DNA from: Phytohabitans kaempferiae | GTDB lineage: Bacteria > Actinomycetota > Actinomycetes > Mycobacteriales > Micromonosporaceae | Assembly (NCBI RefSeq): GCF_042433955.1 | Contig: NZ_JBHLUH010000036.1 | Span: forward strand, 1-64,000 | DNA: 64,000 nt | Reading direction: 5' to 3' | Shown here: piece after piece, positions 51,949 to 60,571 of the stretch | Layout: every line of letters starts with the position of its first letter | Position numbering within the stretch: position 1 is the first letter of the stretch | The notes under the pieces: generated by a model | Seen by the model: the letters and a program-made list of their open reading frames with translations, nothing else | Told to the model about the DNA's origin: nothing | The model's database searches: none | Program-made: the position numbers and the translations under genes

Positions 51949-53150
51949 GCGACGAGCTGCACCGCCTCGACCTGGACGGCGCCCGGGTCGTGGTGCTCGT
52001 GCCCGACGGCACTCGGTCGATCCCGCTCGGCCGCCTCTTCGCCGAGGTGCACGACGCGCTGATCGGCCGCGTGGCCTCGCTCGACGTGCTCATCGCGCTC
52101 GGCACGCATCCGCCGATGCCGCCCCCGGCGATCGAGCGCCGCTTCGACCTGCCGCCGGGCGGTTGGGCGGCCCGCTACCCCGGCGTCGCCGTCCACAACC
52201 ACGAGTGGCACGACCCGCGGACCTTCGCCGACCTGGGCGAGATCCCGGCCACCGAGGTCGCCGCGGCCTCCGCCGGGCTGCTCGCCGAGCCCATCCGGGT
52301 ACGGGTCAACCGGCTCGTCGCCGAGGCCGACGCCTGCCTGGTGATCGGGCCGGTCTTCCCGCACGAGTCGGTCGGCTTCTCCGGCGGCGACAAGTACTTC
52401 TTCCCCGGCGTCTCCGGCCCCGAGGTGATCGACGCGTTCCACTGGCTTGGCGCGCTGATCGGCACGATGGACATCATCGGCAGGCCGGGGCTCACGCCCG
52501 TACGCGCGGTGATCCAGGCCGCCGCCGAGCGCATCCCGGCCCGGCGGCTGGCGGTGGCGGTGGTGGTCGCGCCCGCCGGCGACGAGGTGCTCGGCACGTA
52601 CGTGGGCACGACCACCGAGGCGTGGGCGGCCGCCGCCGAGCACTCCGCGCAGGTGCACGTGCGGTACGTCGACCGCCCGTACCGGCGGGTCGTCTCGGTG
52701 ATGCCGGCGATGTACGACGACCTGTGGACGGCGGCCAAGGGCATGTACAAGGTCGAGCCGATCGTGGCGGACGGCGGCGAGGTCGTCGTGTACGCCCCGC
52801 ACGTCGCCACCTTCTCGGTCACGCACGACGCGATGATCCGCCGGGTCGGCTACCACTGCCGCGACTACCTGCTCGCCCACGCCGACCGCCTCGCCGACGT
52901 GCCCAGAGCGGTGCTCGCCCACTCCATCCACGCACGCGGCGCCGGCACGTACGAGGGCGGCGTGGAGCGGTGCCGCATCGACGTCCGCCTGGCCACGGCC
53001 ATCCCACCGGCCGACTGCGCGGCGGTCGCCCTCGGCTGGGCCGACCCCGCGACGGTCGACCTCCCGGCACTCGCCGCCGACCCGGAGACGCTGGTCGTCC
53101 CCAAGGCCGGCGAACAGCTCTACCGGCTCAATCCGGTTTCGGGGCCGTAA
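51936..53150 (+). CDS. LarA-like nickel-pincer enzyme family protein (DUF2088)
   Basis: 404 residues, ATG with GAGGGAGAGG upstream, overlapping the PheRS-like stop. LarA N-terminal-domain features are present: VVLVPDGTRSIPLG, VAVHNHEWHDP and PHESVGFSGGDKYFFPGVSG, which hold the His and Lys positions used by lactate racemase and its pincer cofactor. Relatives racemise or epimerise different 2-hydroxy acids. No larB/larC/larE cofactor genes are in the window. Translational coupling to the PheRS-like gene suggests a joint function. Confidence 0.82.
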   Translation: MGDLSDELHRLDLDGARVVVLVPDGTRSIPLGRLFAEVHDALIGRVASLDVLIALGTHPPMPPPAIERRFDLPPGGWAARYPGVAVHNHEWHDPRTFADLGEIPATEVAAASAGLLAEPIRVRVNRLVAEADACLVIGPVFPHESVGFSGGDKYFFPGVSGPEVIDAFHWLGALIGTMDIIGRPGLTPVRAVIQAAAERIPARRLAVAVVVAPAGDEVLGTYVGTTTEAWAAAAEHSAQVHVRYVDRPYRRVVSVMPAMYDDLWTAAKGMYKVEPIVADGGEVVVYAPHVATFSVTHDAMIRRVGYHCRDYLLAHADRLADVPRAVLAHSIHARGAGTYEGGVERCRIDVRLATAIPPADCAAVALGWADPATVDLPALAADPETLVVPKAGEQLYRLNPVSGP

Positions 53151-53216
53151 CCTGGTGCGGAGCGGGCTGGGCCGGGAGCTGCACGACGGGGTGACCGGCC
53201 GCGTGGCCCTTTCCCG

Positions 53217-53222
53217 TACCGT
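53217..53222 (+). promoter_or_regulatory. -10 element for leaderless MBL transcript
   Basis: TACCGT, 6 nt before the GTG start. Confidence 0.45.
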
Positions 53223-53228
53223 TACGAC

Positions 53229-53999
53229 GTGACATACAAGGTCCAGGTCACCTGGTGGGGGCACAGCACCGTCTGGGTCGAAGACTCCGGCGTGCGCATC
53301 GTGACCGACCCGGTGCTCGGTGACCGGATCGCGCACCTGCGACGCATGCGCGGCAGCACACCTCGGCTGGCCGGCCCGCCGGACGCCGTACTCGTGTCGC
53401 ACCTGCACGCCGACCACCTCGACGTCGCCTCCCTGCGCCGGCTCGGGCCGGAGGCCACGCTGGTCGTGCCGGCGGGGGCCGGCGCCTTCGTGCGGCAGCG
53501 GCTGGGGCCGGCCTTCCACCGGCGCACCGCGGAGCTGGCGATCGGCGACGAGGTCACCGTCGGCGCGGTGCGCATCAAGGCGGTCCCCGCGGCCCACGAC
53601 GGCGCCCGCGGCCCCTGGTCCCGGCACCGGGCCACGGCCGTCGGCTACACGGTGCACGGCGCCGCCAACACCTGGTTCGCCGGCGACACCGGGCTCTTCG
53701 ACGGGATGGCCGACCTCGGCCCGCTCGACCTCGCGCTGGTGCCGGTGGGCGGCTGGGGGCCGACGCTGGGGCGTGGGCACCTCGACCCGTACACGGCAGC
53801 CGAGGCGATGCGGCGGGCCGCGCCGCGGGAGGCGATGCCGATGCACTACGGCACGTTCTGGCCGGTGGGGATGACCCGGGTGCGGCCCGACCGCTTCCAC
53901 AACCCCGGGCCCGACTTCGCGCGGATCACCGAGGTCGTCGCGCCCGGCACGCGGGTCACCGTCCTGGCCCCCGGCGAGTCCATGACGGTGGTCCCGTGA
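53229..53999 (+). CDS. MBL-fold metal-dependent hydrolase (UlaG-like)
   Basis: 256 residues with the metallo-beta-lactamase pattern: WWGHSTVWVED, LVSHLHADHLDV (metal ligands), VPAAHDG, FAGDTGLFDGM and a final MPMHYGTFWP. It belongs to the UlaG/N-acyl-phosphatidylethanolamine hydrolase-like group; substrate unknown. Its TGA is followed by a 25-nt linker with GGAGG and then the GTG of the DedA-like gene, so they are probably co-transcribed. Confidence 0.88.
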   Translation: MTYKVQVTWWGHSTVWVEDSGVRIVTDPVLGDRIAHLRRMRGSTPRLAGPPDAVLVSHLHADHLDVASLRRLGPEATLVVPAGAGAFVRQRLGPAFHRRTAELAIGDEVTVGAVRIKAVPAAHDGARGPWSRHRATAVGYTVHGAANTWFAGDTGLFDGMADLGPLDLALVPVGGWGPTLGRGHLDPYTAAEAMRRAAPREAMPMHYGTFWPVGMTRVRPDRFHNPGPDFARITEVVAPGTRVTVLAPGESMTVVP

Positions 54000-54024
54000 G
54001 CGAGCGAGCGAAGCCGGAGGCGCC

Positions 54025-54624
54025 GTGACGGCCACCTTGAGCACGCTGGTCTGGCTGCTCGTCGTGGTCACGTTCGGCGCGGTCGTGCCGATCGTGCCGA
54101 CCGGCGCGGCGGTGAGCGGCGCGGCGGCGTTCGCGGCCCACCAGAACCCGCTGCACGTCCTGCTCGTCGTCGTGGCCGGCGCCGGCGGGGCGTACGTCGG
54201 CGACCTGGCCATGTACGCGATCTGCCGCTGGGGCGGCGAGCAGTTGGCCCGGCGGCTGCGCTGGCTGCGCGACCCGGAGCGGCTGGAGCGGATGCGCAAG
54301 AAGCTGCACGAGCGGCAGGTGTCCGTGCTGCTCGTCTCCCGCCTGCTCCCTGGCGGGCGCGTGCCGGTGCTGCTCGCCGCCGCGCTGATGGGGCTCGACT
54401 GGCGGCGCTTCGCGGTCACGAACGCGCCGGCCTGCCTGCTCTGGTCGGCGGTGTACGCGGGAATCGGCATCTTCGGCTACGCGATCTTCCCGGAGCCGTG
54501 GCAGAGCGTCGTCGCCGCGGTGCTGCTGGTGCTGCTGATCTCGCAGACCTCGGCGATGATCAGCCGCCGGCGGGAGGCGGCCGCCGACCGGGCGGAGGCC
54601 ACGGCGCGCCAGAAGGAAGCCTGA
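54025..54624 (+). CDS. DedA/SNARE-associated-type membrane protein
   Basis: 199 residues, GTG start with GGAGG at about 54015. About four to five helices; GDLAMYAICRWGGEQLARRL and VSRLLPGGRVPVLLAAALMG are DedA-like. These proteins move lipid carriers or maintain envelope homeostasis. Convergent with the membrane phosphodiesterase gene. Confidence 0.82.
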   Translation: MTATLSTLVWLLVVVTFGAVVPIVPTGAAVSGAAAFAAHQNPLHVLLVVVAGAGGAYVGDLAMYAICRWGGEQLARRLRWLRDPERLERMRKKLHERQVSVLLVSRLLPGGRVPVLLAAALMGLDWRRFAVTNAPACLLWSAVYAGIGIFGYAIFPEPWQSVVAAVLLVLLISQTSAMISRRREAAADRAEATARQKEA

Positions 54625-54682
54625 CCGGGGCCGGGCGCCGGCAGCGACGCGCGGCCGGAGGCGGCTTACGGCAGCGCCGGCG

Positions 54683-56908
54683 TCACGCCCCCGCGGACGG
54701 AAGCCGGATCGAGGCCCCCGGCACCTCACCCTCTCTGGGCAGGTCCTCCACGGGGGTCCGCTCGCCGGGCGGCCGGCGCAGCCCGAGCTTGTGCAGCCAG
54801 GCGAGCAGCGTGCGGTGTACCCCATCGGGGCCGACCACCGGGTCGCTTTCCAGCGTCCAACCGGAGGGGTAGACCAGCAGCGCCTCGGTCTGCCAGCCGC
54901 CCATCCCGCCGTGGCTGCCGACCAGCTCCTCGAACGCGGCCACCTCGTCGATGCCCGACTCCACGACGCTGACCAGCACCAGGTCGCCCACGTGGTCGAT
55001 CTCCTGGTGGCGCAGGAGGTCTTCGCGGGCGCGCGGGCCGTACGCCGTGAGCGGGTCTTCACCCTCCACGTGCCCGTCGCGCAGGCGGTGCCGCCCGCGC
55101 CGGCCGAGCGCCACCGGACCGTGCTCGACCTCGTCGACCACCACGACGCCCACGCCCGGATGCGCGACAAGTCCCTCGACCAGTTCGGGGTGCTCGGCCT
55201 CGATCTGGTCGCGGGTCAGCTTTCCCGGTTGGCGGGTCAGGTAGACCATGCCGAGGTTGCCGGATGCGATCACCACGGTCTCCGGGTCGCGCTCGGCGAT
55301 CGCCTTGGCCTCCTCGTCGGCCGGGCCGAGCGTGACCTCGCCGTCGCTGGTGTGCTTGCGCATCGCGGCCCGAGTGGCGGCGGCGGCCGGACCGTGGCGG
55401 GCGACGGCCTCGGTGAGCAGCGCGTTGACCCGGCCCCACTCCTCCACCGAGCGCGTGGCGGCGCCCGGGCGGTGGCCGTTGGTGCCGCCCCGCGCGAGCC
55501 GCGCCACGACCTCCTCCAGCGACTCGCCGAAGCGCTGCCGGAACGTGGCGCCCTGGCTCTGCCCGTGGTCGGAGAGGACGACCAGGTGGTAGCGGCGGGC
55601 CGCCTCGGCCGAGAGCCGCTCCAGGATGCCGAGCACCTGGTCGAGCGCCTCCAGTGCGTCGAGCGCCTCCGGGCGGGCCGGGCCGGCGTGGTGGGCGACC
55701 TCGTCGTAGTCGACGAAGTCGCAGAAGATCACCGGGGCACCCCGCGCCATCTGCTCGGCGATCAGCGTGACGTTGAGGTCGCGCAGCAGCGTGGTCGCCG
55801 GGCGCAGGGCGAGGAAGGCGCCGCCCCGGCTGACCCGGGGATGTACGTCGCGGCGCCGCTGCACCCGCGCCTGGTGCAGCTCGCGGATCAGCTCGCCGAT
55901 GCCGAGCACGACCGCGCGGGTGAAGCCGTACGGGCTGGTCATGAACGCCGCGTACCCCCGCGCGGAACGCCCCGGCAGCGCGGCGTGACTGACCGTGAGC
56001 AGGCAGGTGGCGGCGTCGCCGGAGAAGACGTTGCTGATGCTCACGCCGCCGTCGCGCAGGAGCCCCCGGTCGCCGACGAGCCGCCGCTCGACCTCGGCCG
56101 CGTCGCGGGGGCGACTGGTGACGACGAGGCGCCGGCTCTCCTTCTCGTACCAGCGGAAGGCCGGCACGCGGTGGACGTCGCCGTAGAGGATGCCGGCCTG
56201 GGCGGCGGGCGTGGTGGCCGGTATGCCGGTGTGCCAGGTGGTGAGGCGGTGACTGCGCGTGCGCAGCCAGCGGCCGACGTTGGGCAGGTTGCCGGCGCGC
56301 ACGGCCCAGCGCAGCAGTGGCGCGGGCACCCCGTCGAGCTGGACCACCAGCAGACCGTCGGGGCACGGGCCGGTGGTGCTGCCGCGCCTGGCCTTTTCGG
56401 AGAGGCGCCGCACGCGGGCCATCAGGCGCACGGTCTCGCTCACGAACGCGTCGTCGGTGCCCGCGTCGGCGAACCAGTTGACCAGCGCGGCGAGCGCGAC
56501 CGCGACCCAGGAGGCACCGAAGACCACCGGCAGGTTGGCCACGTGTGTGTCGGGCGCGAGCCACAGGGCCACGTACAGCACGATGGCCTGCACCATCGCG
56601 CCGAGCACGAGCGCGCCGAAGCCGCCCAGGATGGTGGCGATGGCGAGCAGGATCGGGCGGAGCAGCGCGCCGACGACGGCCACGACCACCACGAGGCCGA
56701 GCAGCGCGACGAGGCCGCTCGCGGTCACGCCGGGCATCAGCCAGAAGGTGCCGGCGAGTACGAGGAACGAGGTCACCGCGTTGCGCAGGAGCGCGCGAAC
56801 CCGGGCGAGCGTGGGCCGCCACCCCAGCAGGGCGCGCAGCCCCACGCGGGCCCGCCCGGGGCGGGCCGCGACAGCGTCGCGCTCCGGGTTCACTGTGGCC
56901 ACCAGCAA
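54683..56908 (-). CDS. Membrane-anchored type I phosphodiesterase/alkaline-phosphatase-family protein
   Basis: 741 residues. The N-terminal about 165 residues hold four helices in a phage-holin-4_2-like pattern (TFWLMPGVTASGLVALLGLV, LLRPILLAIATILGGFGALV). The rest is an alkaline-phosphatase-superfamily domain: LLVVQLDGVPAPLL, ATTPAAQAG (nucleophile Thr region), FCDFVDYDEVAHHAG, VVLSDHGQSQG. It probably cleaves a phosphodiester or phospho-lipid-linked substrate at the membrane; the substrate is unknown. Divergent from exonuclease III. Confidence 0.85.
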   Translation of the reverse strand: MLVATVNPERDAVAARPGRARVGLRALLGWRPTLARVRALLRNAVTSFLVLAGTFWLMPGVTASGLVALLGLVVVVAVVGALLRPILLAIATILGGFGALVLGAMVQAIVLYVALWLAPDTHVANLPVVFGASWVAVALAALVNWFADAGTDDAFVSETVRLMARVRRLSEKARRGSTTGPCPDGLLVVQLDGVPAPLLRWAVRAGNLPNVGRWLRTRSHRLTTWHTGIPATTPAAQAGILYGDVHRVPAFRWYEKESRRLVVTSRPRDAAEVERRLVGDRGLLRDGGVSISNVFSGDAATCLLTVSHAALPGRSARGYAAFMTSPYGFTRAVVLGIGELIRELHQARVQRRRDVHPRVSRGGAFLALRPATTLLRDLNVTLIAEQMARGAPVIFCDFVDYDEVAHHAGPARPEALDALEALDQVLGILERLSAEAARRYHLVVLSDHGQSQGATFRQRFGESLEEVVARLARGGTNGHRPGAATRSVEEWGRVNALLTEAVARHGPAAAATRAAMRKHTSDGEVTLGPADEEAKAIAERDPETVVIASGNLGMVYLTRQPGKLTRDQIEAEHPELVEGLVAHPGVGVVVVDEVEHGPVALGRRGRHRLRDGHVEGEDPLTAYGPRAREDLLRHQEIDHVGDLVLVSVVESGIDEVAAFEELVGSHGGMGGWQTEALLVYPSGWTLESDPVVGPDGVHRTLLAWLHKLGLRRPPGERTPVEDLPREGEVPGASIRLPSAGA

Positions 56909-57252
56909 ACGATGGCACAGGCCGTCACGCCCGGTTGCGGTATACCCCGTCTGACTTGCTGGAGTCGTGTCACTTTGTCCTAGTTTGCTGGTTAGCGGAC
57001 TGGGGGCGCATCACTCGCCGGCCACTGCTCGGAGTGGGCGCGCGTCGCATCGAGCGGCCGGTCGGCAGCCCGCCAGTATCGCGCCCAGTCCCCCACCGTC
57101 CCAGTATCCCTCCGCACCAGCATCCAAGACCGCAGCGCCCGGCCCAGGTGATCATGGCCGCACGCCCACCACCAGGATCGCCATTGTCATACGGGACGAC
57201 CTCGCCGCCCGGCAGCGCCGCATCCGTGTTCGCGCCGGCATAGTCTCGGTGG
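56909..57252. other. Divergent intergenic region
   Basis: 344 bp between the phosphodiesterase and exonuclease III genes. It contains a TAGTCT -10 before xthA; no other gene or repeat is recognised. Confidence 0.5.
57241..57246 (+). promoter_or_regulatory. -10 element for leaderless xthA transcript
   Basis: TAGTCT, 6 nt before the ATG; -35 is poor. Confidence 0.45.
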
Positions 57253-58020
57253 ATGCGTCTGGCCACGTGGAACGTCAACTCGGTCAAGGTCCGCCTCCCC
57301 CGGCTCCTGCCGTGGCTCGCCGACAAGCGGCCGGACGTGCTGCTGCTGCAAGAGACCAAGATCGCCGACGCCGCCTTCCCCACCGCCGAGCTCGAAGAGG
57401 CGGGGTACGAGGTCGCGACGCACGGCGACGGCCGCTGGAACGGCGTTGCCATCCTCTCCCGGGTCGGCATCGAAGACGTCGTACGCGGCTTCGACAACGA
57501 GCCCGGCTTCCCCGACCCCGAGGCGCGCGCGATCTCGGCCACCTGCGGCGGGCTGCGGGTCTGGTCGGTGTACGTGCCCAACGGCCGCGAGCCCGACTCG
57601 CCGCACTACGTGTACAAGCTGGGCTGGCTGGCCGCCCTCCGCGACGCGCTCGCCGCCGACCTGGCGATCGGGCAGCCCGTGATCGTGGCCGGCGACTTCA
57701 ATGTGGCGCCCACCGACGCCGACGTGTGGGACCCGAAGGCGTTCGTCGGCGCCACGCACGTCACCGCCCCGGAGCGCGACGCGCTCGCCCGGATCCTCGC
57801 GACCGGCTTCACCGACGTGGTGCCACGGCCGATGAAGGGGCCGCACCCCTTCACGTACTGGGACTACCGGGCCGGTATGTTCCACCAGAACATGGGCATG
57901 CGGATCGACCTCGTGTACGCCAGCGGGGGCGTGACCGTGGAGTCGGCGTACATCGACCGTGAGGCCCGCAAGGGCAAGGCCCCCTCCGACCACGCACCGG
58001 TCGTCGTCGAGCTGACCTAG
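57253..58020 (+). CDS. xthA: Exodeoxyribonuclease III
   Basis: 255 residues, EEP-family fold: MRLATWNVNSVKVRLPRLLP, LLLQETKI (metal Glu), VYVPNGREPDSPHYVYKLGW, VAGDFNVAP, and C-terminal SDHAPVVVEL. It is an AP-endonuclease/3'-5' exonuclease of base-excision repair. Probably leaderless from the TAGTCT -10. Confidence 0.94.
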   Translation: MRLATWNVNSVKVRLPRLLPWLADKRPDVLLLQETKIADAAFPTAELEEAGYEVATHGDGRWNGVAILSRVGIEDVVRGFDNEPGFPDPEARAISATCGGLRVWSVYVPNGREPDSPHYVYKLGWLAALRDALAADLAIGQPVIVAGDFNVAPTDADVWDPKAFVGATHVTAPERDALARILATGFTDVVPRPMKGPHPFTYWDYRAGMFHQNMGMRIDLVYASGGVTVESAYIDREARKGKAPSDHAPVVVELT

Positions 58021-58021
58021 G

Positions 58022-58111
58022 TTTCGCGACGCTTCGCCGCCGCGCCGGCGTAGCTCCGAGCGCGACTTTCGCGTTGCTTCACCGCCGCGCTGGCGTAGGT
58101 TCGAGGGCATG
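58022..58111 (+). repeat. 45-bp tandem repeat ending at the HMG-CoA lyase start
   Basis: Copies 58022-58066 and 58067-58111 share about 38 of 45 bases. Each starts TTTCGCG and contains GGCGTAG; the second contributes TAGGTT (58096-58101), a -10-like element 7 nt before the ATG, and ends with that ATG. Confidence 0.8.
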
Positions 58112-59050
58112 TTGAGCCCGCAGCGGGTGGCCATGCCCGGGCTGCCGATGTCCGTGACCATCTGGGAGGTCGGCCCGCGCGACGGCCTCCAGAACGAGTC
58201 GTCGATCGTCCCCGTCGACGTGAAGCTGGAGTTTCTGGACCGGCTCGCCACAGCCGGGCTGGGCGTGATCGAGGCGACCAGCTTCGTCCACCCGAAGTGG
58301 GTCCCCCAGCTCGCCGACGCCGAGGAGCTGCTCGCCCGCCTCGAGCCCGCGCCCGGCGTGCGCTACCCCGTGCTGGTCCCCAACGAGCGCGGCCTCGACC
58401 GGGCGCTCGCGCTCGGGTCGCGCGACATCGCCATCTTCGGCAGCGCCACCGAGACGTTCGCCAAGCGCAACCTCAACCGCACGGTCGACGAGTCGCTGAC
58501 GATGTTCGAGCCGGTGGTGCAGCGGGCCCGCACCGAGGGGATGCGCGTGCGCGGCTACCTGTCGATGTGCTTCGGCGACCCGTGGGAGGGCGAGGTGCCG
58601 ATCGCCCAGGTGGTCGCGGTCGCCCGCCGCCTGGTCGGGCTCGGCGTCGACCAGCTCTCCCTCGGCGACACGATCGGCGTGGCCACACCGGGCCACGTGA
58701 CCGCGCTGATCCGCGCCCTCACCGACGCCGGTGTGGGCCCCGACCGGCTGGCGGTGCACTTCCACGACACGTACGGCCAGGCGCTGGCGAACACGCTCGC
58801 CGCCCTCCAGTCCGGCGTGACCACAGTGGACTCGTCCGCGGGCGGCCTGGGCGGCTGCCCGTACGCCAAGAGCGCCACCGGCAACCTGGCGACCGAAGAC
58901 CTCGTGTGGCACCTCCACGGCCTCGGCATCACGACCGGCGTCGACCTGCACGCGCTGGTGCGTACGAGCGTGTGGATGGCCCAGCAGTTGGGCCGCCAGA
59001 GCCCGTCGGCCGTCGTCCGCGCCCTGGCCGCCGAGACCGCGACCCGCTAG
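58109..59050 (+). CDS. Hydroxymethylglutaryl-CoA lyase
   Basis: 313 residues; Met14 is a possible internal start (MSVTIWEVGPRDGLQNE). HMG-CoA lyase features: EVGPRDGLQNE, EATSFVHPKWVPQLADAEEL, YLSMCFGDPWEG, HFHDTYGQALAN and the active-site loop GLGGCPYAKSATGNLATEDL. It splits HMG-CoA to acetyl-CoA and acetoacetate, in leucine catabolism. Probably leaderless from the repeat-borne -10. Confidence 0.92.
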   Translation: MLSPQRVAMPGLPMSVTIWEVGPRDGLQNESSIVPVDVKLEFLDRLATAGLGVIEATSFVHPKWVPQLADAEELLARLEPAPGVRYPVLVPNERGLDRALALGSRDIAIFGSATETFAKRNLNRTVDESLTMFEPVVQRARTEGMRVRGYLSMCFGDPWEGEVPIAQVVAVARRLVGLGVDQLSLGDTIGVATPGHVTALIRALTDAGVGPDRLAVHFHDTYGQALANTLAALQSGVTTVDSSAGGLGGCPYAKSATGNLATEDLVWHLHGLGITTGVDLHALVRTSVWMAQQLGRQSPSAVVRALAAETATR

Positions 59051-59076
59051 ATGATCTATTCCAAGAGATAGACCTG

Positions 59077-59133
59077 GGCTACCGCGATGTCCGTCGCGCT
59101 CCAGACCGCCGCTCCCGCGGCCTCACCCGCCGC
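59077..59133 (+). repeat. Dispersed repeat R59, copy B
   Basis: Matches the minus strand of 18511-18569; an inverted partial copy is at 59584-59619, so copies B and C flank the palindromes and MITE between them. Confidence 0.7.
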
Positions 59134-59173
59134 AGCGCACAACCAAACCCCGCCCTCGCCCAGCAGCACCGAA

Positions 59174-59198
59174 AGGGCTACTTCCGGGAAGCAGCCCT
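59174..59198. repeat. Hairpin repeat AGGGCTACTTCC-G-GGAAGCAGCCCT
   Basis: 12-base arms with one mismatch. Related at the stem base to the hairpins at 59215-59239 and 23301-23328. Confidence 0.65.
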
Positions 59199-59214
59199 CT
59201 CACGCCGCCGGCAA

Positions 59215-59239
59215 AGGGCTGTTTCCCGGAAAGAGCCCT
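59215..59239. repeat. Hairpin repeat AGGGCTGTTTCC-C-GGAAAGAGCCCT
   Basis: 12-base arms with one mismatch, 17 bp downstream of the previous hairpin and similar to it throughout. Confidence 0.65.
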
Positions 59240-59315
59240 CCGGAGGCCAGGACACGCTGCGACATTTCCGGCGAAAGCCACGCCAGTTCCCCGCACCTCC
59301 CAAGGGGTCGGGTCC

Positions 59316-59510
59316 GTGCGTGGCGAAGAGTTGACCCTATGGAGCCTGTTGCAAAATTGCTCGATCACAGTGAGTGTCGAGAAGAACACGGCTGTATCGG
59401 TCGCTGGCCGTCGAACGGCGGCCAGCGAGGGTTAGCGTGACCCTCAGTTCGCGCGAATCTGACGATTTTGCGACAGGCTCTATGGGGTCAAGAAATCGCC
59501 ACGGACGCAC
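59316..59510. repeat. REP-like palindrome, copy 2, interrupted by a MITE
   Basis: Outer arms GTGCGTGGCGAAGAGTTGACCC (in two parts: 59316-59326 and 59327-59337) and GGGGTCAAGAAATCGCCACGG...GCAC (59484-59510) are mutually inverted. Removing 59342-59484 restores a continuous hairpin TTGACCC-TATG-GGGTCAA. Related to 23156-23216. Confidence 0.7.
59342..59480. mobile_element. 139-bp MITE with 18-bp terminal inverted repeats
   Basis: Left end GAGCCTGTTGCAAAATTG, right end the complement of GAGCCTGTCGCAAAATCG (2 mismatches), flanked by the direct repeat TATG at 59338-59341 and 59481-59484. It has no coding capacity; an internal hairpin TCGCTGGCCG/CGGCCAGCGA lies at 59401-59428. It probably is mobilised by a transposase encoded elsewhere. 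Confidence 0.78.
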
Positions 59511-59583
59511 AGCGGCCACAGCCGCGCGGCCGCTCAGGTGTTTCCGGGAGGCAGCAGGAAGCGCTCACCAGCGGGGCTTGAAA

Positions 59584-59619
59584 CCGCGAAGGGTGAGGCT
59601 GCGGGAGCAGCGGTCCGGA
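59584..59619 (-). repeat. Dispersed repeat R59, copy C (partial, inverted)
   Basis: Shares GGGTGAGGC(T/A)GCGGGAGCAG and CGGTC with copy A in the same strand sense. Confidence 0.65.
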
Positions 59620-59728
59620 CCCAATGCCACTGGAATAGGTCGTCAAGCGCGGACAGCGCCGCGAGGGTCGTGCCGCCCGGCTGGCGGTGCCGAAGCCAGC
59701 CGGGCGGCCTCCGTACCAGGGAAGGGTC

Positions 59729-60571
59729 TCAGCCCTTGACGGCCCCGGCGGTGAGGCCCGTCGCGATGTTGCGTTGGATGATCAGGAAGAAGATGACCAC
59801 CGGCGCGGCGGTGATCAGTGCGCCGGCCATGAGGGGGCCCCAGGCGGTGCCGCGCTGGGTCTGGTTCTGCAGGAGCCACGCCATGAGGTTCTGCGTCTCC
59901 GGGTTGTTGAGCGTATTGATGATGATGAACTCGTTCCACGCCTGGATGAACCCGTAGATCGACGTGGCCACGAGACCCGGCCCGGTGAGCGGCAGGATGA
60001 TCCGGTAGAAGGTCTGCCACCGGCTGCAGCCGTCGACCAGCGCGGCCTCGTCCAGCTCACGCGGCACCGCGGCGATGAAGCCGCGCAGGGTCCAGACGGT
60101 GTACGGCAGGATCAGCACCAGGTAGGTGACGCTGACGCCGATCAGGCTGTTGGTGAGGTTGGCTCGGTTGAGCATCAGGTAGAGCGGGATGAGCAGGGCG
60201 AGCAGCGGTACGAGCTGCACGCCGAGGATCACCATGATGAGCGCGCGCCGGCCGTAGAAGCGGAACCGGGCGATGGCCAGCGCCGCCAGGAAGCCGACCA
60301 CGATCGCACCGGCCACCGCGGTCGTCGTGATGATCAGGCCGTTGCGGAGGTCGACGAGAAAGTACGGCGCCTTGATGGCGGACTTGAAGTTGTCCAGCGT
60401 CGGGTTCTGCGGCCAGAACGACGGCGTGAACGACAGCACCTCCGAGGCCGGCTTGAACGCGGTGTTGAGGACCCAGTAGACCGGGAACGCCATCACCAGC
60501 ACGAAGAGCACGCCGACGGTGTTGGCCGCCACCGTGCCCGCGCGGGAGCGCTGGGAGCGGGGTGTGGACAT
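59729..60571 (-). CDS. CUT1 ABC transporter permease (MalG type), second system
   Basis: 280 residues; ATG overlaps the previous stop by one base (TGATG). Six helices and the EAA loop ELDEAALVDGCSRWQTFYRI; C-terminus TGLTAGAVKG is typical of MalG-like subunits. Last gene of the second sugar importer. Confidence 0.93.
   Translation of the reverse strand: MSTPRSQRSRAGTVAANTVGVLFVLVMAFPVYWVLNTAFKPASEVLSFTPSFWPQNPTLDNFKSAIKAPYFLVDLRNGLIITTTAVAGAIVVGFLAALAIARFRFYGRRALIMVILGVQLVPLLALLIPLYLMLNRANLTNSLIGVSVTYLVLILPYTVWTLRGFIAAVPRELDEAALVDGCSRWQTFYRIILPLTGPGLVATSIYGFIQAWNEFIIINTLNNPETQNLMAWLLQNQTQRGTAWGPLMAGALITAAPVVIFFLIIQRNIATGLTAGAVKG

Noticed and set aside
59087..59440. A 117-codon frame in the repeat region
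   Set aside because: It runs through repeat R59, two hairpins, a REP-like arm and the MITE end; the short N-terminal similarity to a frame at 18558 comes from the shared repeat, not from a gene.
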